DNA of 64,000 nt from JBFWUM01 sp050247255 (GTDB lineage Bacteria > Acidobacteriota > Vicinamibacteria > Vicinamibacterales > UBA2999). The notes beneath the pieces are model-generated. The model saw nothing but the letters and a program-made list of their open reading frames with translations, was not told the DNA's origin and made no database searches. The stretch covers positions 1 through 64,000 of the forward strand of contig JBFWUM010000008.1 in NCBI GenBank assembly GCA_050247255.1, read 5' to 3'. The translations under genes were made by a program, and so were the position numbers. Positions 1 through 8,955 of the stretch are shown here, one piece after another (within the stretch, counting starts at the first letter, position 1; every line of letters begins with the position of its first letter).

Positions 1-3
1 TTT

Positions 4-79
4 TGGAGCCGGCTGTCAGACTCGAACTGACGACCTGCTGATTACGAATCAGCTGCTCTACCGACTGAGCTAAGCCGGC
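4..79 (-). tRNA. tRNA-Thr, anticodon CGU
   Basis: On the minus strand the 76 nt fold as a complete cloverleaf: a 7-bp acceptor stem (GCCGGCT with AGCCGGC), a D-arm with GCTC/GAGC, an anticodon stem GCTGA/TCAGC around loop TTCGTAA, and a T-arm GTCAG/CTGAC around TTCGAGT. The anticodon is CGT, which reads ACG threonine codons. The terminal CCA is encoded (positions 4-6). Confidence 0.96.
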
Positions 80-122
80 CAGGCTTGGGCGGGACGAACA
101 TCTGAGTTTAGCACGTGCGTTC

Positions 123-173
123 GGGCCGGCTGAAGCCGGCCCCCCACGGCTGCCTTCCGCCTGAAGGCGGAAG
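123..173. repeat. Two tandem palindromes with TGAA loops
   Basis: GGGCCGGC-TGAA-GCCGGCCC (123-142) and CTTCCGCC-TGAA-GGCGGAAG (154-173) are perfect 8-bp hairpins with the same tetraloop, each followed by CCACG(G/C)CT. A third relative lies at 11291-11316. They sit between the 3' end of the helicase gene and the tRNA gene. They may act as terminators for the helicase, but there is no T-run. The layout resembles REP sequences. Confidence 0.7.
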
Positions 174-178
174 CCACG

Positions 179-1423
179 CTACGGGCGGCGGCGGTTGTTG
201 CCACCCGGGCGGAAGCGGCCGCTCGACGGGCCGCCAGGTCTTGAAGGGCCGCCAGGGCGAGCGGGCCGGTGCGAGGGCTCGGGCGATGCGCCGCGCAGCC
301 CGGCGCCCTTGCGCGCTGCCTTTTCCGCCGCCCGCCGACGTTCTTCCGCCTTGCGCGCGCGAATCGCGGCAATGCGATCCTTGAGCGGCACCTCCAGCTG
401 CTGCGCCGCGGCCGCCTTGTAGTTGAAGTCCGGCAGCGTCACCCGCGGCAGCGTCTTGTTGACGGCGCGCTCGATGGCGCGGATGTCGGATTCCTCGTCG
501 GGCGCGACAAACGTGAACGCCTCGCCGGTGAGCTCGGCGCGGCCGGTGCGGCCGACGCGGTGGATGTAGTCCTCCGGCGCCGCCGGCACGTCGAAGTTGA
601 CGACGTGGCTCAGCGCTTCGACGTCGATGCCGCGCGCGGCGATGTCGGTGGCGACGAGCACGGGGTAGCGGCCGCTCTTGAAACCGGCCAGCGCCTGCGT
701 GCGCTGCGCCTGCGACCGGTTGCCATGAATGCGCTCGGCGCTGATCCCGGCCTTCACCAGGTGCTCGGCCAGCCGGTTGGCGCGGTGCTTGGTCCGCGTG
801 AACACCAGCGCCTGCTGCAGGATGCCGCGGGTCAGCAGCTCCACCAGCAGCGGCGCCTTGAGGTGCTGCGGCACCGGATAGACCGCCTGGGTAATGCCGA
901 CCGCCGGCGCCGCCTGCCGCTGCAGGCTGATGGTCACCGGATCCTTCAGCATGTCGCTCGCCAGCGTCGCAATCTCCCGCGGCATGGTGGCGGAGAAGAA
1001 CAGCGTCTGCCGCTTGCTGGGAATGTGGCGGAGGATGCGCTTGATGTCGGGGAGGAACCCCATGTCGAGCATCCGGTCGGCCTCGTCCAGCACCAGGTAC
1101 TCGAGCCCGCCAAGCTTCGCGTACGGCTTGGTGGCGTGGTCGAGCAGCCGCCCGGGCGTGGCGACGATCAGGTCGACGCCGGTGCGGAACGCGTGCTCCT
1201 GCGGCCCCATGCCGACACCGCCAAACACCGCCGCGCCGGTGAGCGGCGTGTGCACGGTCAGCCCGTTGAACTCCTCGAGAATCTGCGCCGCCAGCTCACG
1301 CGTCGGCGTCAGCACCAGCGCCCGCGTCGTCCGCCGCGGCTTGTCCATCAGCCGGTGCAGGATCGGCAGCAGGAAGGCGATGGTCTTGCCGCTGCCGGTC
1401 TGCGCGCAGGCCAGCAGGTCGCG
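179..1423 (-). CDS. DEAD-box ATP-dependent RNA helicase (5' part lost in the gap)
   Basis: Superfamily 2 helicase that would unwind or remodel RNA in the cytoplasm. Visible motifs in order are AQTGSGKT (motif I), PTRELA (Ia), DEAD (II), SAT (III), ATDIAARGIDV (V) and HRVGRTGR (VI). The C-terminus is a basic, low-complexity tail rich in Pro, Gly and Arg that ends GGNNRRRP, typical of RhlE-like proteins. The Q-motif and start codon are missing because the reading frame enters the N run just before motif I. Everything upstream of the gap in this frame belongs to a different gene. RhlE-like identity is likely but the N-terminus is needed to settle the subfamily. Confidence 0.93.
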   Translation of the reverse strand, partial: RDLLACAQTGSGKTIAFLLPILHRLMDKPRRTTRALVLTPTRELAAQILEEFNGLTVHTPLTGAAVFGGVGMGPQEHAFRTGVDLIVATPGRLLDHATKPYAKLGGLEYLVLDEADRMLDMGFLPDIKRILRHIPSKRQTLFFSATMPREIATLASDMLKDPVTISLQRQAAPAVGITQAVYPVPQHLKAPLLVELLTRGILQQALVFTRTKHRANRLAEHLVKAGISAERIHGNRSQAQRTQALAGFKSGRYPVLVATDIAARGIDVEALSHVVNFDVPAAPEDYIHRVGRTGRAELTGEAFTFVAPDEESDIRAIERAVNKTLPRVTLPDFNYKAAAAQQLEVPLKDRIAAIRARKAEERRRAAEKAARKGAGLRGASPEPSHRPARPGGPSRPGGPSSGRFRPGGNNRRRP

Positions 1424-1523
1424 NNNNNNNNNNNNNNNNNNNNNNNNNNNNNNNNNNNNNNNNNNNNNNNNNNNNNNNNNNNNNNNNNNNNNNNNNNNNN
1501 NNNNNNNNNNNNNNNNNNNNNNN
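1424..1523. other. Assembly gap of 100 N
   Basis: Exactly 100 unknown bases, the usual placeholder for a scaffold join of unknown size. It cuts the 5' end of the helicase gene and the 3' end of the receiver-protease gene. A frame can be read through it by chance, which creates an artificial fusion. Confidence 0.99.
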
Positions 1524-3103
1524 GGATTACCGAGCGCGTCGACGTCATGTCCCTCCGGTGCTCCCGGCCAGGGACGCCCGCCGTGGCGCCACTGCTTCGA
1601 TTGGAGGAGGACGCCGCGGACCAGCTGCTCTTCGCTGACCAGCCGATGCCGAGTGTCGTAGGTGAGCCGGCGGATCGCGCCGCCAGGGGCTTCGGCAACG
1701 ACGGTGGCGGGACCGTCAGCGCGGTAGGCGACGGTGGCGAGGACCTCCTCGCCGGACACGTGCGTCTCGGTCGCCACCCGTCCCTGCTCGTCGTACGCAT
1801 ACTGAATGGTCACCTCGTCTCCGGCCCGTTCGACGAGGCGGCCCTGGCGGTCGAAGATCAGGCGCGCCGTGGCGCCGTCCACAGTCAGGGTCGCGCTGCG
1901 CACCGGGCCGATCAATTCGAACCGCTCGCGATCGTCACCGGCGCCGCGCGCAGCGACGAGGAGCGGCTGTGTGCCGCCAGCGCGGGCCAGGAGGTCGGCG
2001 ACGAAGCCGGCCGGAATCGCGAAACTCAGTCCCTCGCCGTTCTGGTTGGCCGACACGGCCACGCCAACCACCGCGCCATCGCTCGTGAACACGGGGCTGC
2101 CGCTGCTGCCGGGCGACAGCGGCGCGGTGATCTGCAGCAGGCCGCTCTCGTCGCTCCTGTCGGCGCTGACGATGCCGGTGGTCAAGGTGCCGTCGAGACC
2201 CAGCGGGGCGCCATAGACGGAGATCTCGTCGCCGATCGCCGGAGTCACCGCCGACAGTGGCAGCGTCGCCGCTGACGCGCTCGCCGTCTTCAACACCGCG
2301 AGGTCACGCGCAGCATCCACACCGACGAGGCCGGCCACGCTATACATGCGCTCCTCGGCGCCGAGGATTCGCGCCGCCACGCCGCCGCTCACCACGTGAC
2401 GGTTGGTCACGAACAGGTCCGGCGCGACAAAGAAGCCGCTGCCCTGCGCCATGCGTGTGCCCGCACCATCGAAGACCATGACCACACCCGAGGCGGCGGC
2501 AACGCGGCCGAGGGCGTTTCCGTCGGCCCGCTGTCCCAGGAAGTACGCGGCTGCCAGCAGGAGCGCGAGGACAACCGCGGCGATGACGAGCGTTGTCGGC
2601 TGGAGGGCGATCCCGCTCCGCTGGGGCGTGACGCGCCGCGGCGGTGCGGGCGCAGGGGCTCTCTCGATCGGCGGGGCTGACGAGGGCCCCGCCTGGGGCT
2701 CGAGACGGGGAAGTTCGCCGCCGCCCTGTTCGGACCACCACCTGAACGCCTGGGCAACCGCCCCGATCGCCTGTTCCCGCTGATACGGCTTGAGGATGTA
2801 GGCCACGACGCCGCGGCGCATGCTCTCGGCGGGCGGCACCGCCGCGTCGGACGTCGCCAGCACCATGGCGGTTGCCGGTGAGACTTCGCGGATCTGCTGC
2901 GCCAGCCAGAGGCCGGTCGGCCCCGGCATGTGCACGTCGCACACCGCCACGGCCGGCGGCGATTCGCGAATGCTGCGGACCGCCTCGTGCGCGTTGGTCG
3001 CGGTGCGCACCTCGTAGCCGGCGCCTTCGAGATACCGCCGCATCAACTCACGGAAGCCGGCTTCGTCGTCGACGACGAGGACGTGGGTGCCGGTGGCGCT
3101 CAT
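1524..3103 (-). CDS. Receiver domain - TM - trypsin-like protease - YD-like repeats (3' end lost in the gap)
   Basis: Four parts are visible. Residues 1-120 are a two-component receiver with acidic pair D12/D13, phosphoacceptor D56 and K105. A Pro-rich linker leads to one membrane segment (about 171-190). Residues 200-375 are a trypsin/HtrA-like domain with H236 (NRHVV), D267 (ARDLAVL) and S334 (PGSSGSP), a complete catalytic triad. About 400-510 holds YD/RHS-like repeats (LTYDTRHRLV). The gene is cut by the gap at residue 526. With the receiver cytoplasmic, the single TM would put the protease outside the inner membrane, so phosphorylation could act across the membrane; that is inference. 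Its ATG overlaps the stop of the small DHp-like gene (ATGA), so it is coupled to the kinase operon. Confidence 0.88.
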
Positions 3104-3312
3104 GACGTCGCCGGCCCCTGCGTCGTGTCGAGCTCTTCCTGGATCCGGGGCAGGATGTCGAGCGCCTTGCGGATGGCCTGCTGCACGTGCAGCAGGTCGC
3201 CGCGCCGCGCGTCGTCGGCAGGCATCTCATCGAGCAGCAGATCGACGAAGCCGACGGCGATGCCGATCTGGTTCTTCAGCTGGTGCAGGGTGTCGGATTC
3301 CAAACGGGTCAC
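3100..3312 (-). CDS. Lone histidine-kinase dimerisation (DHp)-like small protein
   Basis: A 70-residue protein starting at GTG. Its core LHQLKNQIGIAVGFVDLLLD resembles the H-box helix of histidine kinases (His followed by a Leu/Lys-Asn pattern), and a second helix follows, as in a DHp hairpin. There is no ATPase domain. The start overlaps the stop of the hybrid kinase (GTGA) and the stop overlaps the start of the receiver-protease (ATGA), so all three are translationally coupled. A phosphotransfer relay, or a dimerisation partner between the hybrid kinase and the receiver-protease, is the natural inference. Phosphorylation of its His is unproven. Confidence 0.7.
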   Translation of the reverse strand: MTRLESDTLHQLKNQIGIAVGFVDLLLDEMPADDARRGDLLHVQQAIRKALDILPRIQEELDTTQGPATS

Positions 3313-5318
3313 GCCTGTTCCTTTACGGTTGCGGCGAGCAGGTCATCGATGGCGGCAAGTACCTGCTTGACGTTGAGTGGTTTGCCGAGAAAGCCGCGGG
3401 CGCCGGCGGCGCGCAGCCGGTGGGGCAGCCCTGGGGTGGCGTCAGCGCTCAGGATGACCACCGGGATCGGCCGGGTCGCCGGGTCCTCCCAGATGGCGCG
3501 GAGCACGTCTTCGCCGGACATGTCGGGCAGGTGCATGTCGAGCAGCACCAGGTCAGGCTGGTTGGCGCGCACCGCGTCGATGCCGGCGCGGCCGTACGTG
3601 ACGTGGGTCAACTGCAGCCCTGGACGGCGCGCGAGCATCCGCTCCATCAGCCGGACGTTCGAGCTGTTGTCCTCGATGTAGAGGATGTTGCCGCTGACAT
3701 CCGGCGCCGTCATCCGTTCGACCGGGGCCTCCTCGCGCGCCTCGAAGCGCTCCGGCAGGTCGGCCGTGAACGGCAGCTCCACCCAGAACGTGCTGCCGGC
3801 GTCGACGATGCTGTCGCACCCCATGTGGCCGTGCATGGCGGCGCAGAGCGCGCGCGAGAACGCGAGGCCGAGGCCGGTGCCCTCGACGCCAGACTGCTCG
3901 GCGCCGAGCCGCTCGAACGGCTGGAAGAGCAGGCGCTGCTTCGACGGCGAGATCCCGGAACCGGTATCGCGGACGGCGATCCGCACCATCGAGTCGGTCC
4001 CGCCGAACTCGATGGTGATGCGCCCGGCGTGGCGGTTGTACTTGACGGCATTGGACAGGAGGTTGAGCAGGATCTGGATCAGCCGCTGCTTGTCGGCGCG
4101 AACCGCGGCCTGGGCGCGGAAGCCGGGCAACGGCCCGATGTCGATGGTGATCTCGCGCTCCCGCGCCAGCGGCTTGACCAGGTCGACCGCCGTCTGCACC
4201 GCCTCGCGCACGTCCACCGCCTCCGGCGACAGCGACAGCTTGCCGGACTCGACGCGGGCGATGTCGAGGATGCCATTGATCAGGTTGAGCAGGTGGTGGC
4301 CGGCGGAGAGAATCTGCGACACGTTCTCCGCCTGCTCATGGCTCAGGCTCGCGCGGTCGAACAACTGCGCGAAGCCGAGGATGGCGTTGAGTGGGGTGCG
4401 CAGCTCGTGGCTCATGTGCGAGAGGAACTCGCTCTTGGCGTGGTTGGCCCGCATGGCCTCGAGCCGCGCCAGCTTCAACTCGTCCTGGGCCTGTTTTTCC
4501 GCCGTGATGTCGTGGGCGATGTCGCAGATCCCGGCCAGGGCCCCGGCGGCATCGTAGATGGGGAAGCGCGTCGACGAATACACGTGGACGCCGTCGGCTT
4601 CCATCACCGATTCCTCGTAGACCGCGGAGGTCCGTCGCTCGATGATCTCGTCGTCATGGGCGCGCACGACGTCGGCCAGCCGCGGCGGCATGATGTCGTG
4701 CGGCGTCCGTCCGATCACCTGTTCGAGCGTGGCGCCGAAGACGCGCAGGAAGCGGTCGTTGACGAGCACGTACCGCCCCTCGTCGTCGCGCACGCTGATC
4801 ACGTGCGGGCTGTAGGCGAGGATCGCCTCCAGCCGCTGCCGGGTCTCGTCGCGTTCTGCCGTGCGCGCGCGCACGCGCTCCTCGAGCTCGGCGTTGAGCG
4901 CCCGCAACGAGGCCTCGGCGCGATGCGCCTGATCGCGCAGGCTGGCCTCGATGCGCGCGCGGCGCACCGCGTGCGGCAACTTCGCAATCCGTTGCTTGAG
5001 CACGAAGTCGGTGGCTCCGTCCTTGAGCCGATCCGCGGCCAGGTCCTCGCCGAGCGCGCCGGAGAGGAAGATGAACGGCACGCCGGGGCAGAGGCGGCGG
5101 GCCACGCCCTGCGCGGTGAGCCCGTCGAAATCGGGCAGGTTGTAGTCGGAGAGGATGATGTCGAACTGCGTCGTCACGAGCGCCGCTTCGAACGCGCCGC
5201 GCGAGGCGACGCACTCGATGACGCAGTTGAGACTGTCGCCGGCGAGCGTGGCAGCGGCGAGCTCCGCATCGAGCGGATCGTCTTCGAGGTGGAGAATACG
5301 GAGCGGCTCGTCGGTCAT
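3309..5318 (-). CDS. Hybrid sensor kinase REC-PAS-HisKA-HATPase-REC
   Basis: 669 residues, cytoplasmic, with no membrane segment. Order: receiver (about 6-125; D58, K108), coiled coil (about 125-165), PAS (about 165-290), HisKA with H304 in SHMSHELRTP, HATPase with N-box NLLSNAVKYN and G-boxes DTGSGIS and GTGLGLA, then a second receiver (about 543-660; D594, K646). The first receiver would take input from another kinase and the last would pass phosphate on. The kinase heads an operon with the DHp-like protein and the receiver-protease. It starts at ATG 5318, divergent from a second two-component operon across about 100 bp. Confidence 0.94.
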   Translation of the reverse strand: MTDEPLRILHLEDDPLDAELAAATLAGDSLNCVIECVASRGAFEAALVTTQFDIILSDYNLPDFDGLTAQGVARRLCPGVPFIFLSGALGEDLAADRLKDGATDFVLKQRIAKLPHAVRRARIEASLRDQAHRAEASLRALNAELEERVRARTAERDETRQRLEAILAYSPHVISVRDDEGRYVLVNDRFLRVFGATLEQVIGRTPHDIMPPRLADVVRAHDDEIIERRTSAVYEESVMEADGVHVYSSTRFPIYDAAGALAGICDIAHDITAEKQAQDELKLARLEAMRANHAKSEFLSHMSHELRTPLNAILGFAQLFDRASLSHEQAENVSQILSAGHHLLNLINGILDIARVESGKLSLSPEAVDVREAVQTAVDLVKPLAREREITIDIGPLPGFRAQAAVRADKQRLIQILLNLLSNAVKYNRHAGRITIEFGGTDSMVRIAVRDTGSGISPSKQRLLFQPFERLGAEQSGVEGTGLGLAFSRALCAAMHGHMGCDSIVDAGSTFWVELPFTADLPERFEAREEAPVERMTAPDVSGNILYIEDNSSNVRLMERMLARRPGLQLTHVTYGRAGIDAVRANQPDLVLLDMHLPDMSGEDVLRAIWEDPATRPIPVVILSADATPGLPHRLRAAGARGFLGKPLNVKQVLAAIDDLLAATVKEQA

Positions 5319-5414
5319 GGCTATTTAGGACACTTTGGTCAGGTAAGGTGTATAACGCTGAGGCGTTCGTGTTGCCTATCCGGGCAAACACGCAGTGGTA
5401 TCCGGGGTAACTAC

Positions 5415-5432
5415 CGATGGAGTTTGTCCTAC
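5415..5432. promoter_or_regulatory. Candidate response-regulator operator (imperfect palindrome)
   Basis: GATGGA-gtttg-TCCTAC overlaps the start codon of the GAF kinase gene. Fourteen bases (GGAGTTTGTCCTAC) are the exact reverse complement of part of the perfect palindrome at 25106-25122. Upstream, 5353-5366 forms a small hairpin (AACGC-TGAG-GCGTT). Two related sites near regulatory starts suggest a shared binding site, possibly for the NarL-type regulator of this operon, but this is inference. Confidence 0.35.
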
Positions 5433-6649
5433 AGAACGACGAACAGTCGGCGACGGCGACGCTGAAGCGGCTGCGGGCCATTCAGGCGATCACCGACAGC
5501 ACGCTCGTCACCCTGACGGTGGATGAGCTGCTGAAGGAGTTGCTCGCCCGGCTTCGCCAGACGCTCCGCTGCGGCAATGCGCTCGTCTACCTGCCGGATC
5601 CTGAAGCGCCGCATCAGCTCCTGGTGCGGGCCTGGGATGGGCTGGTCGTCGACAGCATCCGCGACCTCCGCGTGCCGGTGGGAGCAGGCCTGTCCGGCCG
5701 GGTCTTCGCGACCCACCAACCGGTCATCGTCGAGGACATGCGGACCCTCGACTACAGCGGAATTGCCGGGGTCGATTTACCGGCGATTCTGGCCAGCTGG
5801 CAGTCGGCCATGGGGGTGCCACTGCGTGTGGCCGATCGTGTCATCGGCGTCGTCGCCGTCACCTCGAAGCAGCCACGGCAGTTCACGCAGGACGATCTCG
5901 GCCTGATCATGCTGGTGGCCGAGCGGGTCGCGCCGGTCATCGAACGGCGCCGCCTCGTGGACCAGATGCGGCGTGCCAACGATCGATTGAAGCGGCTGTC
6001 GCGCCGGTTGCTGCACGCCCAGGAAGAAGGCCGGCGCCGGATCGCGGTGGAACTGCACGACGAGCTGGGGCAGGTGCTGACGGCGACGAAGATTCACATC
6101 GACTTCGCCGCGCGCCTCTGCAGTGACTCGGCGGCCGAGCACCTGGCGCAGGCGGCCGAATGTATCGAGCGCGCGGTGAGCCAGGTCCGCGACCTGTCGC
6201 TGCAGCTGCGTCCGTCCGTGCTCGACGACCTCGGATTGGCTGCAGCGCTGCGCTGGCACGTCGACCGCTTCACGCGGCGCGACGGCCTGTCCACGCACCT
6301 GGCGATTACGCCCGTCTCGAAGCTGGCGCCGGAAATCGAGATCACCTGCTTCCGCGTTGCCCAGGAGGCGCTCACCAACGTGTCGCGCCATTCAGGCGCT
6401 GCCAACGTGTGGGTCGAGCTGTCGATCGCGGACGGCGACCGCCTGCGCCTTGCGGTTCGCGACGACGGGGCCGGGTTTGACGTCCTGGCGGCCCGCGGCC
6501 GGGCAGCGCGCGGGCTGTCGCTCGGGCTGCTGGGAATGGAGGAGCGGGCCGAGTTGATCGATGGCATCCTCTCGATCACGAGCGCCGCGGGGCAGGGGAC
6601 CGAGGTGCGAATCGAGGTGCCGATGACGACTCCCGGGACAGAGCGATGA
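5417..6649 (+). CDS. GAF-domain histidine kinase, NarX/DegS type
   Basis: 410 residues, soluble. A GAF domain covers about 20-175 and probably senses a small ligand or redox state. It is followed by a coiled-coil linker, then HisKA_3 with H214 in AVELHDELGQ, and an HATPase domain with AQEALTNVSRHSGA and DDGAGFD. This layout pairs with NarL/FixJ regulators, and such a gene follows directly with an ATGA overlap. The ATG at 5417 is used because GAF begins shortly after it; it lies within a palindrome that may be an operator. Confidence 0.93.
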   Translation: MEFVLQNDEQSATATLKRLRAIQAITDSTLVTLTVDELLKELLARLRQTLRCGNALVYLPDPEAPHQLLVRAWDGLVVDSIRDLRVPVGAGLSGRVFATHQPVIVEDMRTLDYSGIAGVDLPAILASWQSAMGVPLRVADRVIGVVAVTSKQPRQFTQDDLGLIMLVAERVAPVIERRRLVDQMRRANDRLKRLSRRLLHAQEEGRRRIAVELHDELGQVLTATKIHIDFAARLCSDSAAEHLAQAAECIERAVSQVRDLSLQLRPSVLDDLGLAAALRWHVDRFTRRDGLSTHLAITPVSKLAPEIEITCFRVAQEALTNVSRHSGAANVWVELSIADGDRLRLAVRDDGAGFDVLAARGRAARGLSLGLLGMEERAELIDGILSITSAAGQGTEVRIEVPMTTPGTER

Positions 6650-7299
6650 GCGGGGCGATCAGGGTTGTCGTGGCGGATGACCACGTGCTGGTCCGCGCCG
6701 GCATTACGCACCTGCTGCGATCTCTGGAGGGGGTAGACGTGGTCGGCGAGGCCGGCGACGGGCTCACGACGATCGGCGTGGTCGAGAAGACGCGGCCCGA
6801 CATCGTGCTGCTCGACATCGGCATGCCTGGCCTCAACGGGCTCGACGTGGCCGGGCGGCTTGGCGCGCTCGACCCGCCGGTCGCGACGATCATCCTGTCG
6901 ATGCACGAGTCCGAGGAGTACGTCGTCCGCGCGCTGCAGGCGGGTTGCTCCGGCTACTTACTCAAGGCGGCAGCGGTCTCGGAGCTGGAGGTGGCCGTGC
7001 GCGCCGTCGCGCGGGGCGAGTCGTATCTCAGCCCGGCGGTGTCGAAGCGGGTCGTCTCGGACTACGTCAAGCGCACCGGCAGCGGCGAGGCCACGCCGCT
7101 CGACTCGCTGACGCAGCGGCAGCGCGAGATCCTGCGCCTGGTGGCGGAAGGGCACACCAGCCGCGACATTGCCGAGCAACTTGGCCTCAGCGTCAAGACC
7201 GTCGAAACCCACCGCGCGCACATCATGGAGCGCCTGGGTGTGCACGATGTCGCGGGGCTCGTGCGGTTCGCGGTAAAAGTCGGCCTTGTTGAGCCGTAG
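6646..7299 (+). CDS. NarL/FixJ-family response regulator
   Basis: 217 residues. The receiver has D11/D12, phosphoacceptor D57 and K107. A C-terminal LuxR-type helix-turn-helix (about 150-210) holds LTQRQREILRLVAEG and the recognition helix SVKTVETHRAHIMERL. It should bind DNA as a dimer when phosphorylated by the kinase encoded just upstream (ATGA overlap). Its targets are unknown; palindromes at 5415 and 25106 are candidates. The stop lies at the edge of a GTCGATGGTCG-type repeat. Confidence 0.95.
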   Translation: MSGAIRVVVADDHVLVRAGITHLLRSLEGVDVVGEAGDGLTTIGVVEKTRPDIVLLDIGMPGLNGLDVAGRLGALDPPVATIILSMHESEEYVVRALQAGCSGYLLKAAAVSELEVAVRAVARGESYLSPAVSKRVVSDYVKRTGSGEATPLDSLTQRQREILRLVAEGHTSRDIAEQLGLSVKTVETHRAHIMERLGVHDVAGLVRFAVKVGLVEP

Positions 7300-7356
7300 A
7301 TAGTCGATGGTCGATGGTCGGTCGTCGCGACTATCGACCACCGACGAGCGACCACG
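7299..7356. repeat. GGTCGATGGTCG-type inverted repeat between convergent genes
   Basis: Short words GTCGATGGTCGATGGTCGGTCG read in one direction and are answered by CGACTATCGACCACCGACGAGCGACC. GATAGTCG (7299-7306) pairs exactly with CGACTATC (7328-7335). It fills the whole space between the regulator stop and the prfC stop, so a bidirectional terminator role is plausible. Related arrays are at 18790-18876 and 25018-25060. Confidence 0.65.
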
Positions 7357-8955
7357 TTACGGATGGCTCTTGAACTCCACCGTGGGATTCTTGTCCTGGG
7401 TGTAGCGGATCACCCATTCGCTCTCGAAGATCAACGCTTCACGGCCGTGGGTGTCGGTGACGCGGATCAATCCGGACAGCGGTAGCGAGAGTTCGGTGCC
7501 GGGGGCCACGGCCGGCCACCGCGCCGCGACGTGGTTCAGCCGATCGACGCGGCAGTCGATGCCGTACTCCGACTTCATGCGTGCCTCGACGACGTCGAGC
7601 TGCAGGCTGCCGATGACGCCGATGATCGGGTGGCGCGTGCCCGAGGTGGGCATGAACACCTGGATCAGCCCCTCTTCCGCCAGCTGCGCCACCGCCTCGT
7701 CGAACCGCTTGTGGCGAATGTCGCCGGGGCGCAGGTAGGCAAACCCTTCCGGCGGGAACTGCGTGATCTCGGGGAACTGCACGCGGCGGCCGGCAAACAG
7801 CGTGTCGCCGATGGCCATGCGTCCGGGATTGACGATGCCGACGACGTCGCCCGGGAAGGCTTCGGGCACCGTTTCGCGGTCGCGGCCGAAGAAGCGGTAG
7901 ACACGCGACAGCCGCAGCGGCGTCTCGAGCCGCGCATTGGTCACCATCATGTCCTTCTCGAGCCGCCCCGAGCAGATGCGGACGAACGCCACCCGATCAC
8001 GATGCTTCGGGTTCATGTTCGCCTGGATCTTGAAGATGAAGCCGGAGAAGTGCGGGTCGGTCGGCTCGACCGCGCCGATGTCGGCCTCGCGCGGCCCCGG
8101 GCTGGGGGCGAGCGAGAGCAGCGCATGGAGAAACGGCTGCACGCCGAAATCGTTGAGGGCGCTGCCGAAGAAGACGGGGGTCTGCCGCGCGGCGCGATAC
8201 ATGCCGGCGTCGAAGGTCGTGCCGGCGCCGGAAATCATCTCGACGGCATCGATGAGCTCGCGCTGGCGCTTCTCGCCGACCAGCTCGGTGACCTCCTCCG
8301 AGTTGGCCGCGGCGACCACCACCGGCTCGGTGCGGCGGCCGCGGCTACCGCGCTCGTAGAGCAGCACCGAGTTGGCCTCGAGGTCGAACACCCCCTTGAA
8401 GTCGGGGCCGTCGCCGAGCGGCCAGTTCTTGGGGGCGGCGGCAATGCCGAGGACGCGCTCGATCTCGTCGAGCAGCTCGAACGGGTCGCGGGCAGGCTGA
8501 TCCAGCTTGTTGATGAAGGTCAGCACCGGCAGCCCGCGCTCGCGGCAGACGGCAAACAGCTTCAGCGTCTGCGGCTCGACGCCCTTCGCCGCGTCGAGCA
8601 CCATGACGACGCTGTCGACGGCGAGGAGGGTGCGGAAAGTGTCCTCGCTGAAGTCCTGGTGGCCGGGGGTGTCGAGCAGGGTGACGTGGTGCCCTTCGAG
8701 CTCGAACTCGAGGGCGGCGGCGCTGATCGAGATGCCGCGCTGCTGCTCCATCTCCATCCAGTCGGACACCGCGTGGCGCTGCGTCTTGCTGCCCCGGACC
8801 GCGCCCGCAAGGTCAATGGCCCCCGCGTAGAGCAGGAGCTTTTCCGTCAGCGTCGTCTTGCCGGCGTCCGGGTGGGAAATGATGGCAAACGTGCGGCGGC
8901 GCGCCACTTCGCGGGCAAGCGGGCTGGCTTCAGCGACGGACTGTTCGGAGGACAC
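7357..8955 (-). CDS. prfC: Peptide chain release factor 3
   Basis: 532 residues, the normal length for RF3. This translational GTPase removes RF1/RF2 from the ribosome after termination. The N-terminal GTPase domain shows G1 SHPDAGKTT (about 27-35), G3 DTPGHQDFSEDT and G4 NKLD, followed by the RF3-specific region and the C-terminal domain with FQLDVVEARMKSEY-like sequence (LQLDVVEARMKSEYG). The start is GTG at 8955. It stands alone, convergent with the response regulator and divergent from an HTH gene across the large inverted repeat. Confidence 0.96.
   Translation of the reverse strand: MSSEQSVAEASPLAREVARRRTFAIISHPDAGKTTLTEKLLLYAGAIDLAGAVRGSKTQRHAVSDWMEMEQQRGISISAAALEFELEGHHVTLLDTPGHQDFSEDTFRTLLAVDSVVMVLDAAKGVEPQTLKLFAVCRERGLPVLTFINKLDQPARDPFELLDEIERVLGIAAAPKNWPLGDGPDFKGVFDLEANSVLLYERGSRGRRTEPVVVAAANSEEVTELVGEKRQRELIDAVEMISGAGTTFDAGMYRAARQTPVFFGSALNDFGVQPFLHALLSLAPSPGPREADIGAVEPTDPHFSGFIFKIQANMNPKHRDRVAFVRICSGRLEKDMMVTNARLETPLRLSRVYRFFGRDRETVPEAFPGDVVGIVNPGRMAIGDTLFAGRRVQFPEITQFPPEGFAYLRPGDIRHKRFDEAVAQLAEEGLIQVFMPTSGTRHPIIGVIGSLQLDVVEARMKSEYGIDCRVDRLNHVAARWPAVAPGTELSLPLSGLIRVTDTHGREALIFESEWVIRYTQDKNPTVEFKSHP

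Noticed and set aside
179..3103. A single 974-residue minus-strand protein joining receiver, protease and DEAD-box helicase
   Set aside because: The frame crosses the 100-N gap, where the phase is arbitrary. The two sides have no relation and each lacks one end.
3087..5465. A 792-residue plus-strand reading frame opposite the hybrid kinase
   Set aside because: Shadow of the kinase gene with low-complexity composition and no recognisable domain.
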